DNA of 12,853 nucleotides from Planctomycetia bacterium (GCA_030618975.1 JAUXCH010000052.1:1-12853); one strand, 5' to 3'. Numbered from the stretch's first letter, positions 1 through 6,258 are shown. The notes: generated by a model from the sequence alone, not told the origin. A program made the numbers and translations.

Positions 1-1
1 C

Positions 2-505
2 CTTGGCGGTCGCCGGATCACGAACGACGAGCTTTGCGCGCACGTCCGCGCGCTCGGGTTCGAGGGCGTCTCCGCCTTCCTGGCCAGCGGCAACGTCCTC
101 TTCGAGGCAAGGCGGGGATCCTCCGCCCAGGTCGCGGCTCGCGTGCGTGAAGGGCTCGAGGCGGCCCTCGGCTACGCCGTGCCGACCTTCGTCCGTACGG
201 CGGAAGAGGTCGCAGGGATCGCCGCCCACCAGCCGTTCACCGATGACGTGGGCGTGGCCGGAGGGAAGTTGCAGGTTGCCCTTCTTGCCGGGACGCCGAC
301 GGCGTCCGCGCGCGCGGCCGTCCTCGACCTCGCCACCGAGGCCGATCGTCTGGCGTTCCGAGGCAACGAGCTCTACTGGCTGCCCCGCGGGACGCTGACC
401 GAGTCCGACCTCGACTTCCGAGCGATCGATTCCGCGCTCGGACCGATGACGATCCGCACCCTGAGGACCCTGGAGCGGATCACGGCGAAGCAGCGCGCCG
501 GCTGA
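2..505 (+). CDS. DUF1697 family protein, 5'-truncated by the window edge
   Basis: The reading frame is open from base 2 to the TGA at 503-505 and encodes about 167 residues of a protein that begins outside the window. The visible part contains the pattern typical of DUF1697 proteins: a helix followed by GFEGVSAFLASGNVLFEA, then a second half-domain with a KLQVALLAG strand and a C-terminal TIRTLRTLERI segment. DUF1697 proteins are usually about 170-180 residues, so only roughly the first 10-15 residues are missing. They are small cytoplasmic proteins of unknown biochemical function, common in soil bacteria. The internal ATG at 143 is not the real start, because the conserved strand lies upstream of it. 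The gene is followed by a tandem repeat and then tRNA-Leu. Family assignment is from recalled motif similarity and is fairly secure. Confidence 0.85.
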   Translation, partial: LGGRRITNDELCAHVRALGFEGVSAFLASGNVLFEARRGSSAQVAARVREGLEAALGYAVPTFVRTAEEVAGIAAHQPFTDDVGVAGGKLQVALLAGTPTASARAAVLDLATEADRLAFRGNELYWLPRGTLTESDLDFRAIDSALGPMTIRTLRTLERITAKQRAG

Positions 506-522
506 GGCCGGACGGCTCCCAG

Positions 523-576
523 AGACGGGCACCCCGACAGACGGGCACCCCGACAGACGGGTACCCCGACAGACGG
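523..576. repeat. 16-bp tandem repeat, about 3.4 copies
   Basis: Three head-to-tail copies of a 16-nt unit (AGACGGGCACCCCGAC) occupy 523-538, 539-554 and 555-570, with a 6-nt partial fourth copy at 571-576. The third copy has a single C-to-T change. The array starts 18 bp after the stop of the DUF1697-type gene and lies in non-coding DNA upstream of tRNA-Leu. It may be a polymorphic minisatellite; no function is visible. Confidence 0.9.
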
Positions 577-681
577 CGTCGATGCGCCCGTTACGCGGCC
601 CCTTCGCGACAGCAAGCCCCATCTCCGCGGACCCGCCAGGAGGCAACTCCGCGTGCTGTAGCGCGGGAGACGCGGAATCTC

Positions 682-710
682 TTGCCATGGCCTCCGCGGC
701 CGTCGTAAAT
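682..710 (+). promoter_or_regulatory. possible sigma70-type promoter for tRNA-Leu
   Basis: TTGCCA at 682-687 matches five of six positions of a -35 box. After 17 nt comes GTAAAT at 705-710, only three of six positions of a -10 box but the most AT-rich hexamer in the neighbourhood. Transcription would start near 717, about 13 nt before the mature 5' end of the tRNA at 730, which is a usual distance. This is inferred from position and weak consensus only. Confidence 0.35.
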
Positions 711-729
711 GGGCGCCCGACGACCACGA

Positions 730-817
730 GCCGAAGTGGCGGAATTGGCAGACGCAGGGGATTCAAAATCCCCCGCCCGTAAAGGGCTTCCGGGTTCGAG
801 TCCCGGCTTCGGCACCA
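730..817 (+). tRNA. tRNA-Leu(CAA), CCA encoded
   Basis: A complete class II tRNA of 88 nt including CCA. The acceptor stem is GCCGAAG (730-736) paired with CTTCGGC (807-813), with discriminator A814 and CCA at 815-817. The anticodon stem is 757-761 with 769-773 and the loop TTCAAAA (762-768) gives anticodon CAA (764-766), which reads the leucine codon UUG. A long variable arm follows, as expected for tRNA-Leu, and the T arm contains GGGTTCGAGTCCC. It appears intact. A diverged copy of its 3' part is found at 5110-5170 in the same orientation. Confidence 0.97.
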
Positions 818-824
818 CCATTCG

Positions 825-850
825 CTGCGCTATGGGGCCATAGCACGCAG
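825..850 (+). terminator. hairpin just downstream of tRNA-Leu, possible terminator
   Basis: CTGCG (825-829) and CTATGG (830-835) pair with CCATAG (838-843) and CGCAG (846-850), giving an 11-bp stem interrupted by a 2-nt bulge, with a very short GG loop that would open to four nucleotides. It begins 8 nt after the tRNA CCA, where an exonuclease-trimmed 3' end or terminator would be expected. No T run follows, so an intrinsic terminator is not certain. Confidence 0.4.
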
Positions 851-915
851 AATCCCGCTACCTGACTTGGGAACCGGGACTGAGGCGGCGCGGACACGCA
901 GGGACAGGAAAGGCC

Positions 916-954
916 ATTGTGGGCCGACCATCGGCCCACACATCAGCCCACAAT
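916..954. repeat. overlapping inverted repeats with two alternative pairings
   Basis: TGTGGGCCGA (918-927) is perfectly complementary to TCGGCCCACA (931-940) across a 3-nt loop. ATTGTGGGC (916-924), which overlaps the left arm, is also perfectly complementary to GCCCACAAT (946-954). The two structures cannot form together. The arrangement resembles a switchable RNA hairpin or a protein-binding palindrome, but no adjacent gene explains it. Confidence 0.6.
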
Positions 955-960
955 CCGAGC

Positions 961-994
961 CGTGGGGCGTGGGGCGTGGGGCGTGGGGCGTGGG
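961..994 (+). repeat. 7-bp tandem repeat CGTGGGG, G-quadruplex motif
   Basis: Four perfect copies of CGTGGGG (961-988) and a shortened fifth copy. The plus strand therefore carries four GGGG tracts (964-967, 971-974, 978-981, 985-988) separated by identical 3-nt CGT loops, plus a GGG at 992-994. This satisfies a strict intramolecular G-quadruplex pattern. It sits immediately after the alternative hairpins at 916-954. Confidence 0.9.
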
Positions 995-1395
995 TGCGTG
1001 AGGCGCGAGGCTGCGCGGGGCGCGAGGCTACCCGTCCCACCGGGCGCATAGGGTGGCGGGGCTTCGGGCGATGGGCACGAGGAAAGCCGCCGCGCCTGTG
1101 GGTGCGCGACGGCCCGTTGGGTCAACGCACCAAGGATGGAAGCGGTCGTGCGACCCCGGATGAGGGCGTGACGACCGTCGTCCTCCTTCCCGGCATGCAG
1201 ATTACCGCCGAGGGTGTGACTGAGGCCGACGCCGAGGCCGGGGACCGCGCTCTCGCAGAGCATGGTCACGGTTCTGGTCACCGTGTAGATACTCGGCGAG
1301 AAGCCGTGCGGGTGACGCGGTCCTGGCTCGCCCGCACACGCGGCGCCCACGAGCACTGATTCAATCGTGCCTCGCGCCCATCCCCTCCCGGAGAG

Positions 1396-1460
1396 CGGCA
1401 TCCCCGGCAGGACTCGAACCTGCGACCCGCAGTCTAGGAAGACCGCTGGGCCGGGGCGCG
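1396..1460 (-). pseudogene. degraded tRNA-Arg(CCU)-like sequence
   Basis: Read on the minus strand, the 3' half looks like a tRNA-Arg: a perfect T arm GCAGG-TTCGAGT-CCTGC (1423-1407), acceptor strand CGGGGAT (1406-1400), and TTCCTA in the anticodon loop giving CCU (1438-1436). The 5' part fails. Only five acceptor bases can pair (CCCCG), the D arm is absent and the total length is about 65 instead of 77 nt. The anticodon stem (GCGGTC/GACTGC) pairs only with a 6-nt loop, and the terminal triplet is CCG rather than CCA. I read it as a tRNA relic. A functional tRNA is unlikely. Confidence 0.65.
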
Positions 1461-1626
1461 ACTCCGCTCGAACCTGGAGTGTCGGCTGCCTCGCGAGGTG
1501 CGTCTTCCGTCGCGTCGAGGGGGGATGTGCCGCACCAGAGACGCGACCTCCGGCGGCCACTCGGCGAGGCCGAGCAGGCGCCGGACGTCGGAGTGGGAGG
1601 CGCTGCGTGCGGACGCAGCGCCGCGC

Positions 1627-2742
1627 TCAGCGCTTGAGGTCGCTTGGAATCGGCAGCGTGGCCCAGAGGCCCGCGTGATCCGAGGGCCAGAGTCCGCCCG
1701 GGCTCTGGTCCCCGTCCTCCTCACCCACGACATCGGCCGCCTCAACCTCGAAGTTGCCCAGATAGAGCACGAAGTCGATGCGCTCGGTCATGCCCGGATC
1801 CTCGTTGAGGAGGTCCTCGTCGTGACCGAAGGTGAGACCGTCGACGAGGGGATACACCGTAGTCCACGCGTCCTCAAAGCCGCCGTCGAGCAGGATGTCG
1901 TAGGAGTCGGTCCCAGCGCCGAATGCGTCCGAGTTGAGGTCCCCGACGAGAAGAACGGGAATGTCCACGTCCGCGACGGGCCCGTCGAGGAGCTCCTCCG
2001 CCTGCGCTTCCTGAGCGGCCGGGAAGGGGTCGTCCTCGAGGTGGGTGTTGAGGAAGCGGAACTGCTTGCCGCGGATCTTCACGTCGGCAGCGACCCACCC
2101 GCGCAGAATGGGAATCATCGACCCGGCGAGGGGCACGTACGCGAGATTCTCGAAGTGGGCGGCGTCGGTGCCCTCGATCTTCAGTTCGCTCGTCTCGAGG
2201 TCCGATCGCGCGAGGATCACATCGCGATCGGTGAACCGGACGTCGTCTCCGGTGATGCTCGGCAACTCGAAGTCGGCGTCGTCTTGGGTGACGATGACCT
2301 CGTAGGACAGGCCACGGTCCTCCAACGCATCGAGCAGGATCGCGGTGAAGTCGTAGACGACGTCCTCCGCCGGCGTCGTACCTCCGGAGAGGATGTCGCC
2401 TGGCGACTGGATGCGCCAGAGCGCCGCTTCCTGCAGCCCGATCAACAGGGGCATCGCGTCAGCGATCTCGTCTGCCAGCGCCTCGGCCCGATCGGGGAAA
2501 TCGGTGTCATGGACCGCATCCCAGACCGCCGCCACTGCGAACAGCATCTCGAGGGCGCTCTCGGACTCGATCACCGGTTGTAGCGAGGCGCCGAAGTAGA
2601 CGTTCCTCGTCATGACCGTGACTTCGCGATCGTCACCGTTGCCTGCCGACGCCGTCGATCCCAACAGGGTAAGGGCGGCGAGGGCGAGCAAGCACACGCT
2701 TGCACGCAACACGAATCCGTGATTCTTCTGTACTTTCTCCAT
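1627..2742 (-). CDS. secreted endonuclease/exonuclease/phosphatase (EEP) family hydrolase
   Basis: A 371-residue protein with start ATG at 2742 and an AGAGGA ribosome binding site a few bases upstream; a longer in-frame extension to 3087 lacks protein-like sequence. Residues 1-33 form a Sec signal peptide (MEKVQK charged start, hydrophobic core, TASA before the probable cut). All hallmark motifs of the Mg-dependent EEP fold are present in order: TRNVYFGA with N47, LQEA with E105, NTHLED with H234, VGDLNSD with D268/N270, RIDFVL with D323 and PSDHAGLWA with D355/H356. Catalytic capacity therefore looks complete. The family hydrolyses phosphodiesters of nucleic acids, inositol phosphates or sphingomyelin; the substrate cannot be told from motifs. 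Export suggests use on extracellular nucleic acid or lipid. It appears monocistronic. Confidence 0.9.
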   Translation of the reverse strand: MEKVQKNHGFVLRASVCLLALAALTLLGSTASAGNGDDREVTVMTRNVYFGASLQPVIESESALEMLFAVAAVWDAVHDTDFPDRAEALADEIADAMPLLIGLQEAALWRIQSPGDILSGGTTPAEDVVYDFTAILLDALEDRGLSYEVIVTQDDADFELPSITGDDVRFTDRDVILARSDLETSELKIEGTDAAHFENLAYVPLAGSMIPILRGWVAADVKIRGKQFRFLNTHLEDDPFPAAQEAQAEELLDGPVADVDIPVLLVGDLNSDAFGAGTDSYDILLDGGFEDAWTTVYPLVDGLTFGHDEDLLNEDPGMTERIDFVLYLGNFEVEAADVVGEEDGDQSPGGLWPSDHAGLWATLPIPSDLKR

Positions 2743-3112
2743 CAAAGTCCTCTCCCTTGGGCCCACCTTCGACCCACCGTTCTCGTACCGATGCAGAGCC
2801 CCGGCCCTGCAGTGGGAAGGTGGCCACGGTGAGCCTCCGGGGACGCCGATTCCGGGCCGTCGCCGACGCGGCCGTGCGAGGAGAACGCTTCCCGTCGTTC
2901 CAGCGCCGCTCATACCCCAGGGAGATGCCCGGGGCCCAGCCGATGCAACAAAGTTGCGACCCGAGAAATTGTAGGCCAGCGCTGACAGGCGTTGCCGCGA
3001 AGACGAGGGAGGGCGACGCAGGCTGACGCTCTTCCTCAGGACGCGGATGGGGCCCTTGAGGACGCCGGGAGGGCACGAATCGCGCAAATCCGCAACGAAT
3101 GGCGGCGGGCCG
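2743..3112. other. 370-bp non-coding stretch upstream of the EEP gene
   Basis: No credible gene. It is somewhat less GC-rich around 2940-2980. A small hairpin GCAAC-AAA-GTTGC occupies 2945-2957, and on the minus strand a TACAAT hexamer (2973-2968) could be a -10 box for the EEP gene, though I find no convincing -35 box. If used, the leader would be about 220 nt. Confidence 0.4.
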
Positions 3113-3334
3113 TCACGTCCACGAGCGCCACTCCGACCCAGGTGGCCTCGGGCGGAAGTGTTCCTCGAGCGCTCCGCCCTCGGGCCAGATCACCAGGTGC
3201 AGCCGGCCGTCCTTCGTGAATACGCTTCCGGTGGCGATCGCGTGCCGGCGGACGAACCGATCGTCCCGCCGGACGATCGCGAACGCGATGAGCACGGTGG
3301 GAGCGACCGCCTTCGACGTGGGCGACCAGGTCAC
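3113..3334 (-). CDS. 73-residue orphan protein translationally coupled to the phosphatase
   Basis: The GTG start overlaps the stop of the upstream phosphatase gene in a GTGA arrangement (3334-3331), a classical translational coupling. The product, VTWSPTSKAVAP to GSEWRSWT, has a hydrophobic beta-like stretch (TVLIAFAIV, about residues 14-22), a charged RRDDRFVRRH segment and a second beta-like stretch (GRLHLVIWP). No signal peptide or known motif is recognised. Third codon positions are strongly G/C-biased up to the last dozen codons, which supports real coding. A longer in-frame opening up to 3685 lies antiparallel in phase with the phosphatase gene and is a shadow. Because of the overlap it may be a partner, substrate or regulator of the phosphatase; that is inference. 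Confidence 0.5.
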   Translation of the reverse strand: MTWSPTSKAVAPTVLIAFAIVRRDDRFVRRHAIATGSVFTKDGRLHLVIWPEGGALEEHFRPRPPGSEWRSWT

Positions 3335-4050
3335 GCGCCGATCGGGGCCTCCAGGGCGAGCACCGTGGCGTCGTCGTCCGCGTGGGGGAGCGCACGGATC
3401 CGCTCGACGGCCCGGCGCGCGTCGAGGCGTGCGCAGTCCCGGCCGAGGTCCTTCACGGTCTGGAGCGTCTGCTCCGTGTCGCGGTGGTCCTCGCCCAGGA
3501 ACCCGTCGCTCAGCACGACCACCCGCGAGATGCCCTGGAGCTCTCGACCTACGAAAGCGCGCTCCGCTGCCACCCACTCCTCGGTGGAGAACCAACCGAG
3601 CTTCCAGCCGACGACCGGCTCCGTCGACTCGGGCCACCGCGCACCGTCCGGCCCGCTCGGCAGCGCGTGCACTCCGTACCCGCATGTGGCATGGCGCAGA
3701 TGCCCATCCGTGCCCAGCGCGCCGACGGCGAGGGCCAGGTGCTCGCCCTCACGGTAGAGGTCCGCGTTGAGGCCTCGTGCGAAGGCCTCCAGGTCCTCCA
3801 GTGCGCAGCCCGTCCGGAGCAGCCTCTCCCAGTGAACGCCCACGCACGGTCCCGCCTGGTCCCAGAAGCGCTGTCCGCGCGCGCCGTGCCCGGCCGCATC
3901 GGCTACCAGGAACACGAGCCCCGCGTCCGTCACGCTCGCGGCCAGGCGATCGCCGCCGGTGCTGCCCGGTTCGCAGGGGCGTGCGAACGCCCATCCCCGA
4001 TACGGGGGGATTCGTAGCGGCTGCGGTGGATCGATGTGGGCCTCGAACAC
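3331..4050 (-). CDS. SpoIIE/PP2C-like serine/threonine phosphatase
   Basis: A 239-residue cytoplasmic protein with a GTG start at 4050 and a weak purine-rich site (AGGTAGGG) upstream. It carries the spaced acidic motifs of the metal-dependent PPM phosphatases: GGDR (D34) at the first strand, VADAAGHG (D51, the SpoIIE/RsbU-type version of DGxG), VVVLSDGFLG (D182) and HADDDATVLALE (D225-D227) near the C terminus. Length matches a stand-alone catalytic domain; there is no sensor, PAS or membrane part. Such enzymes dephosphorylate anti-sigma antagonists or serine/threonine kinase substrates, but no kinase, STAS or anti-sigma gene is nearby. The stop codon overlaps the start of a 73-residue downstream gene, so the two are probably co-expressed. 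Confidence 0.85.
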   Translation of the reverse strand: MFEAHIDPPQPLRIPPYRGWAFARPCEPGSTGGDRLAASVTDAGLVFLVADAAGHGARGQRFWDQAGPCVGVHWERLLRTGCALEDLEAFARGLNADLYREGEHLALAVGALGTDGHLRHATCGYGVHALPSGPDGARWPESTEPVVGWKLGWFSTEEWVAAERAFVGRELQGISRVVVLSDGFLGEDHRDTEQTLQTVKDLGRDCARLDARRAVERIRALPHADDDATVLALEAPIGA

Positions 4051-4285
4051 CGGGGGACCCTACCTCGACCGCGAGGACCTCGCGTGGACGGCGCGGCGCT
4101 GCTCGGACGGCGTGGCGCCGGAAGGCGTCGCTGCGTTTCACACGGGCATCCGGCGTGAGATCCCGCGGGCAGTCGGCCGGTGGATCCATCGACCCTCGCC
4201 GTGGCTGCGTGTGTCGTCACCCCGCGGGTCGACGCCTCCGCGTGAGCGGCAACGCGTTCGGAGGACGCTGCCGTCCCGCGCCGTT

Positions 4286-4969
4286 CTAGAGCAGACCGAA
4301 CTGGCGAGGGGCGCGCACGCGCACTCGTGAACGCACGACCAGGCGCTGGTAGAGGACGAAGAGGCCGAGGGCGAAGAGCAGAGTGAAGCCCACCGCGTGC
4401 AGGTGGTTCCACGGTGCAAGCAGAACGTCGACGGTCCTCCGGAGCATCGCCACCGGGTTCGTGGCCAGGTCCCAGCTGTTCCACCGCAAGACGCGCCCCA
4501 TCCACACCCCCGCACCCGTGAGCAGGAACACCGCTCCGACGAAGGCCCAACCGGTGCGCGCTCCAAGCCGCCGAGCGACGATCGCGTGGACGCGCCGAAG
4601 CGAAAGGAGCCCCAACGCCATGCCGAGGGTGGCGAACGAGGCGATCAGCAACCCGTTCAGCACCAGGTGCTCAGGCGCCGCCCTCCTCAGGTGGACGAGG
4701 TCCGTCACGATGTAGGGCGCATTGGGGAAGAAGAGCAGCCAGAGCGCGGTCGGGAGGACCAGGATGCCCGTCCCCGGCTCCGTCCAGGACGCGAGTCGAT
4801 CGATGCCGACTCCGAGGCAATAGGGAATCCACGCGAGGAAGAGGTTCCACACGAGGAACGTATGGTTGAGCGAGCCCGTGACGAGGGACTGAACCCCGAG
4901 CCCCCCGCAGACCGCGAGAGTCAGGAAGAAGAGACGGTCGGTGGTGTTCCACGGCCGCGGTCGAATCAC
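4286..4969 (-). CDS. DUF1361 family integral membrane protein
   Basis: I place the start at GTG 4969 because GGAGGG (4980-4975) lies 5 nt upstream and the first 59 codons of the longer frame (to 5146) are proline/arginine-rich and run through a tRNA-like relic. The 227-residue product has about six membrane segments (approximately residues 12-32, 38-56, 68-88, 102-124, 141-160 and 192-212). The signature FFPNAPYIVTDLVHL (residues 80-94) is diagnostic of DUF1361, and WNSWDLATNP (163-172) also fits. The C terminus is strongly basic and should face the cytoplasm. Family members are inner-membrane proteins of unknown role. It stands alone: 235 bp separate it from the phosphatase start downstream. 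Confidence 0.88.
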   Translation of the reverse strand: MIRPRPWNTTDRLFFLTLAVCGGLGVQSLVTGSLNHTFLVWNLFLAWIPYCLGVGIDRLASWTEPGTGILVLPTALWLLFFPNAPYIVTDLVHLRRAAPEHLVLNGLLIASFATLGMALGLLSLRRVHAIVARRLGARTGWAFVGAVFLLTGAGVWMGRVLRWNSWDLATNPVAMLRRTVDVLLAPWNHLHAVGFTLLFALGLFVLYQRLVVRSRVRVRAPRQFGLL

Positions 4970-5076
4970 GTGCTCCCTCCGTCGAGTCGCTCCGTCGAGG
5001 ATAGAGGAACCCGGGGGAAACTGAATCCCTGGGGCAGCCGGCGGACTCCGGTCGTCGGACTCCGGCACCTGCACGG

Positions 5077-5172
5077 GCGACGTGGCGGCGTCTCGGCGGG
5101 GGAGGTGAGGGGGAGTCAGGACTCCCCGCCCGTACAGGGCCTCCAAGTTCGAGTCCCCGCTTCAGCATCCCA
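5077..5172 (+). pseudogene. degraded tRNA-Leu(CAG)-like sequence
   Basis: Positions 5110-5170 align without gaps to 757-817 of the intact tRNA-Leu, with 48 of 61 identities by my count. The match covers anticodon arm, variable arm, T arm and acceptor 3' strand. The anticodon position reads CAG (5117-5119) followed by G, as in genuine tRNA-Leu(CAG). The 5' part is weaker: GGCGACGTGGCGG (5077-5089) resembles the tRNA-Leu start GCCGAAGTGGCGG, but six extra bases follow. The acceptor strands no longer pair (GGCGACG against CTTCAGC), the T stem is broken (CTCCA against TCCCC), and CCA has become TCC. This is most simply a tRNA relic, left by decay or by integration at a tRNA-Leu gene. Confidence 0.75.
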
Positions 5173-5330
5173 CCTCGATCGCGAGTGTGTCCGGGGGAGC
5201 ATCCGAGCTGCGCGCGCATCGCGACGTGTCGGAGTCGTCAACCGTGATGCGCGCGTGGGACCGCAGGGACGGACGCGGCGTCCCCCTGTCGATCTCACGG
5301 GGCGGAAACACCGGAGGCGGACGCGGACGT

Positions 5331-5347
5331 GACCGGTTTCGCCGGTC
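5331..5347 (-). terminator. small hairpin downstream of the spermidine-synthase-like gene
   Basis: GACCGG (5331-5336) pairs with CCGGTC (5342-5347) around a 5-nt loop, about 25 nt past the stop of the minus-strand gene ending at 5372. There is no T tract, so only its position supports a terminator role. Confidence 0.3.
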
Positions 5348-5371
5348 CCGGTCGGGGAACCGGGGGCGGGC

Positions 5372-6127
5372 TCAGGCGCGCCGCCGTCTCCCCTGGGTCC
5401 GCCGCCTGCCCTTGACTCGCGGCCTGGGCCTGGTGGACGAGGCCCTGGCGTCCGTCTCGGGGCGCCGACCGACGTAGAGGGTGTGCCGGCCGCCCTTGTG
5501 CCCGCGCGCCTTCGCCTTCACGACCTGCGGTTCGAATCCGGCGCGCTGAAGGTCCTTGACGAAGGGGGGGCACTCGTATGCCGACCAGACCACGAGCCGG
5601 CCTCCGGGTCTCAAGGCGCGACGCAGTCGCGCCAGTCCCTGGGGGTCGTAGAGGCGTGAGTTCCCCCGCGCCGTGAAGTTGTCCGGGCCGTTGTCCGTGT
5701 CGAGCAGGATCGCGTCGAAGGGCTCGGGACGCGACTCGACGTAGGCCACGATGTCTCCGGCCTCGAGCTGGGTTCGGGGATCCTCGAGCGGACGACCCGC
5801 GAGGTCGGCGAGGGGACCCCGGTTCCACCGGACGACCGCCGGTACGAGCTCGGCCACGACGATGCGGCTCGTGGGGGAGGTGCGGTCGAGCGCCGCGCGG
5901 AGCGTGTAGCCCATGCCGAGGCCGCCGACCAGCACGCGGGTCCTCGGCCGGTCTTGGAGCCCTTCACAGCCGATCTCCGCCAGGTGCTCCTCCGAGTGGT
6001 GGGCCGCGCTCGACATCAGCGGCACGCCCTTCAGGGTCAAGACGTAGTACCCCTCTTCGGAGGTGAGCTTGAGCTCCTGTCCGCCCGGCAGATGGGTCCG
6101 ACCGATGAGTTCACGGGAACGCGCCAC
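5372..6127 (-). CDS. spermidine-synthase-like (Rossmann, SAM-type) protein
   Basis: I choose GTG at 6127, giving 251 residues. The resulting start VARSRELIGRTHLPGGQELKL fits the N terminus of the spermidine-synthase-like family, whereas the longer frame to 6325 reads through the neighbouring small gene in the wrong phase. Key motifs are the nucleotide loop VLVGGLGMGYTLRAAL (residues 65-80), the acidic strand end VAELVPAVVRWN (91-102; E93) and DAILLDTDNGP (138-148). The WSAYECPPF and GFEPQ segments also fit. The family is related to polyamine aminopropyltransferases, but many members are stand-alone and have no demonstrated product; the substrate is unknown. An unusual tail of about 30 residues ends in KGRRRTQGRRRR, which could bind nucleic acid. 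It follows the 34-residue gene by 26 nt and is probably co-transcribed with it. Confidence 0.85.
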   Translation of the reverse strand: MARSRELIGRTHLPGGQELKLTSEEGYYVLTLKGVPLMSSAAHHSEEHLAEIGCEGLQDRPRTRVLVGGLGMGYTLRAALDRTSPTSRIVVAELVPAVVRWNRGPLADLAGRPLEDPRTQLEAGDIVAYVESRPEPFDAILLDTDNGPDNFTARGNSRLYDPQGLARLRRALRPGGRLVVWSAYECPPFVKDLQRAGFEPQVVKAKARGHKGGRHTLYVGRRPETDARASSTRPRPRVKGRRRTQGRRRRA

Positions 6128-6153
6128 GGCGGTGAGAGACCCCGCGGGCCGCG

Positions 6154-6258
6154 CTACTTCCCCTTGAGGGCGAGCTTTTCCTTCTTCTTGGCCCTCTTCT
6201 CCTTCACGGTGAGCTTTCGCTTGTTGCTCTTTTCCTTGTTCACTTGACCTTTGGCCAT
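6154..6258 (-). CDS. 34-residue lysine-rich small protein
   Basis: ATG at 6258 is preceded by GGAGA (6269-6265) at a good distance. The product begins MAKGQVNKEKSNKRKLTV and ends LALKGK, with about half of its residues Lys or Arg and no Cys, aromatic residue or membrane stretch. It is likely a cytoplasmic, partly helical, nucleic-acid-binding or ribosome-associated peptide. I recall short lysine-rich proteins starting MAKGQ in many bacterial genomes, but their function is not known to me. A different frame runs through this stretch continuously with the downstream gene, but that frame gives low-complexity Glu/Gln/Arg sequence without a good start. Real coding here is supported by the start site, a clean stop (TAG 6156-6154) and the operon-like 26-nt spacing. 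Confidence 0.6.
   Translation of the reverse strand: MAKGQVNKEKSNKRKLTVKEKRAKKKEKLALKGK

Larger units (their letters stand above)
818..1626. other. 809-bp gene-poor stretch between tRNA-Leu and the EEP gene
   Basis: Open frames exist on both strands but none shows recognisable protein family motifs, plausible ribosome binding sites or consistent codon use; most owe their length to high GC. What it does hold: a hairpin after the tRNA, a 10-bp perfect hairpin at 918-940, a G-quadruplex repeat at 961-994, a small hairpin CACGGT/ACCGTG at 1267-1272/1280-1285, and a degraded tRNA-Arg-like sequence at 1396-1460. Confidence 0.7.

Noticed and set aside
961..994. CRISPR-like array
   Set aside because: The unit is 7 bp with no spacers. 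It is a simple tandem repeat.
1461..1483. A second T-arm-like sequence (ACTCC...GGTTCGAGC...GGAGT on the minus strand) beside the tRNA-Arg relic
   Set aside because: Only a T-arm-like hairpin is present, with no anticodon arm or acceptor strand, so coincidence cannot be excluded.
919..1560. Long open frames on both strands in the gap after tRNA-Leu
   Set aside because: Their translations are Arg/Pro/Gly-rich, show no family motifs, run through the G-rich repeat or the tRNA-Arg relic, and have no ribosome binding site.
818..5076. Calling the interval a genomic island outright
   Set aside because: No integrase, recombinase, phage or conjugation gene is visible, the proposed attachment repeat is only about 79% identical, and the genes have the same high-GC codon style as the rest.
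4970..5146. Upstream extension of the DUF1361 gene to an ATG at 5146
   Set aside because: The extra 59 residues are low-complexity Pro/Arg/Ser, overlap the tRNA-Leu relic, and GTG 4969 has a well-placed GGAGGG site.
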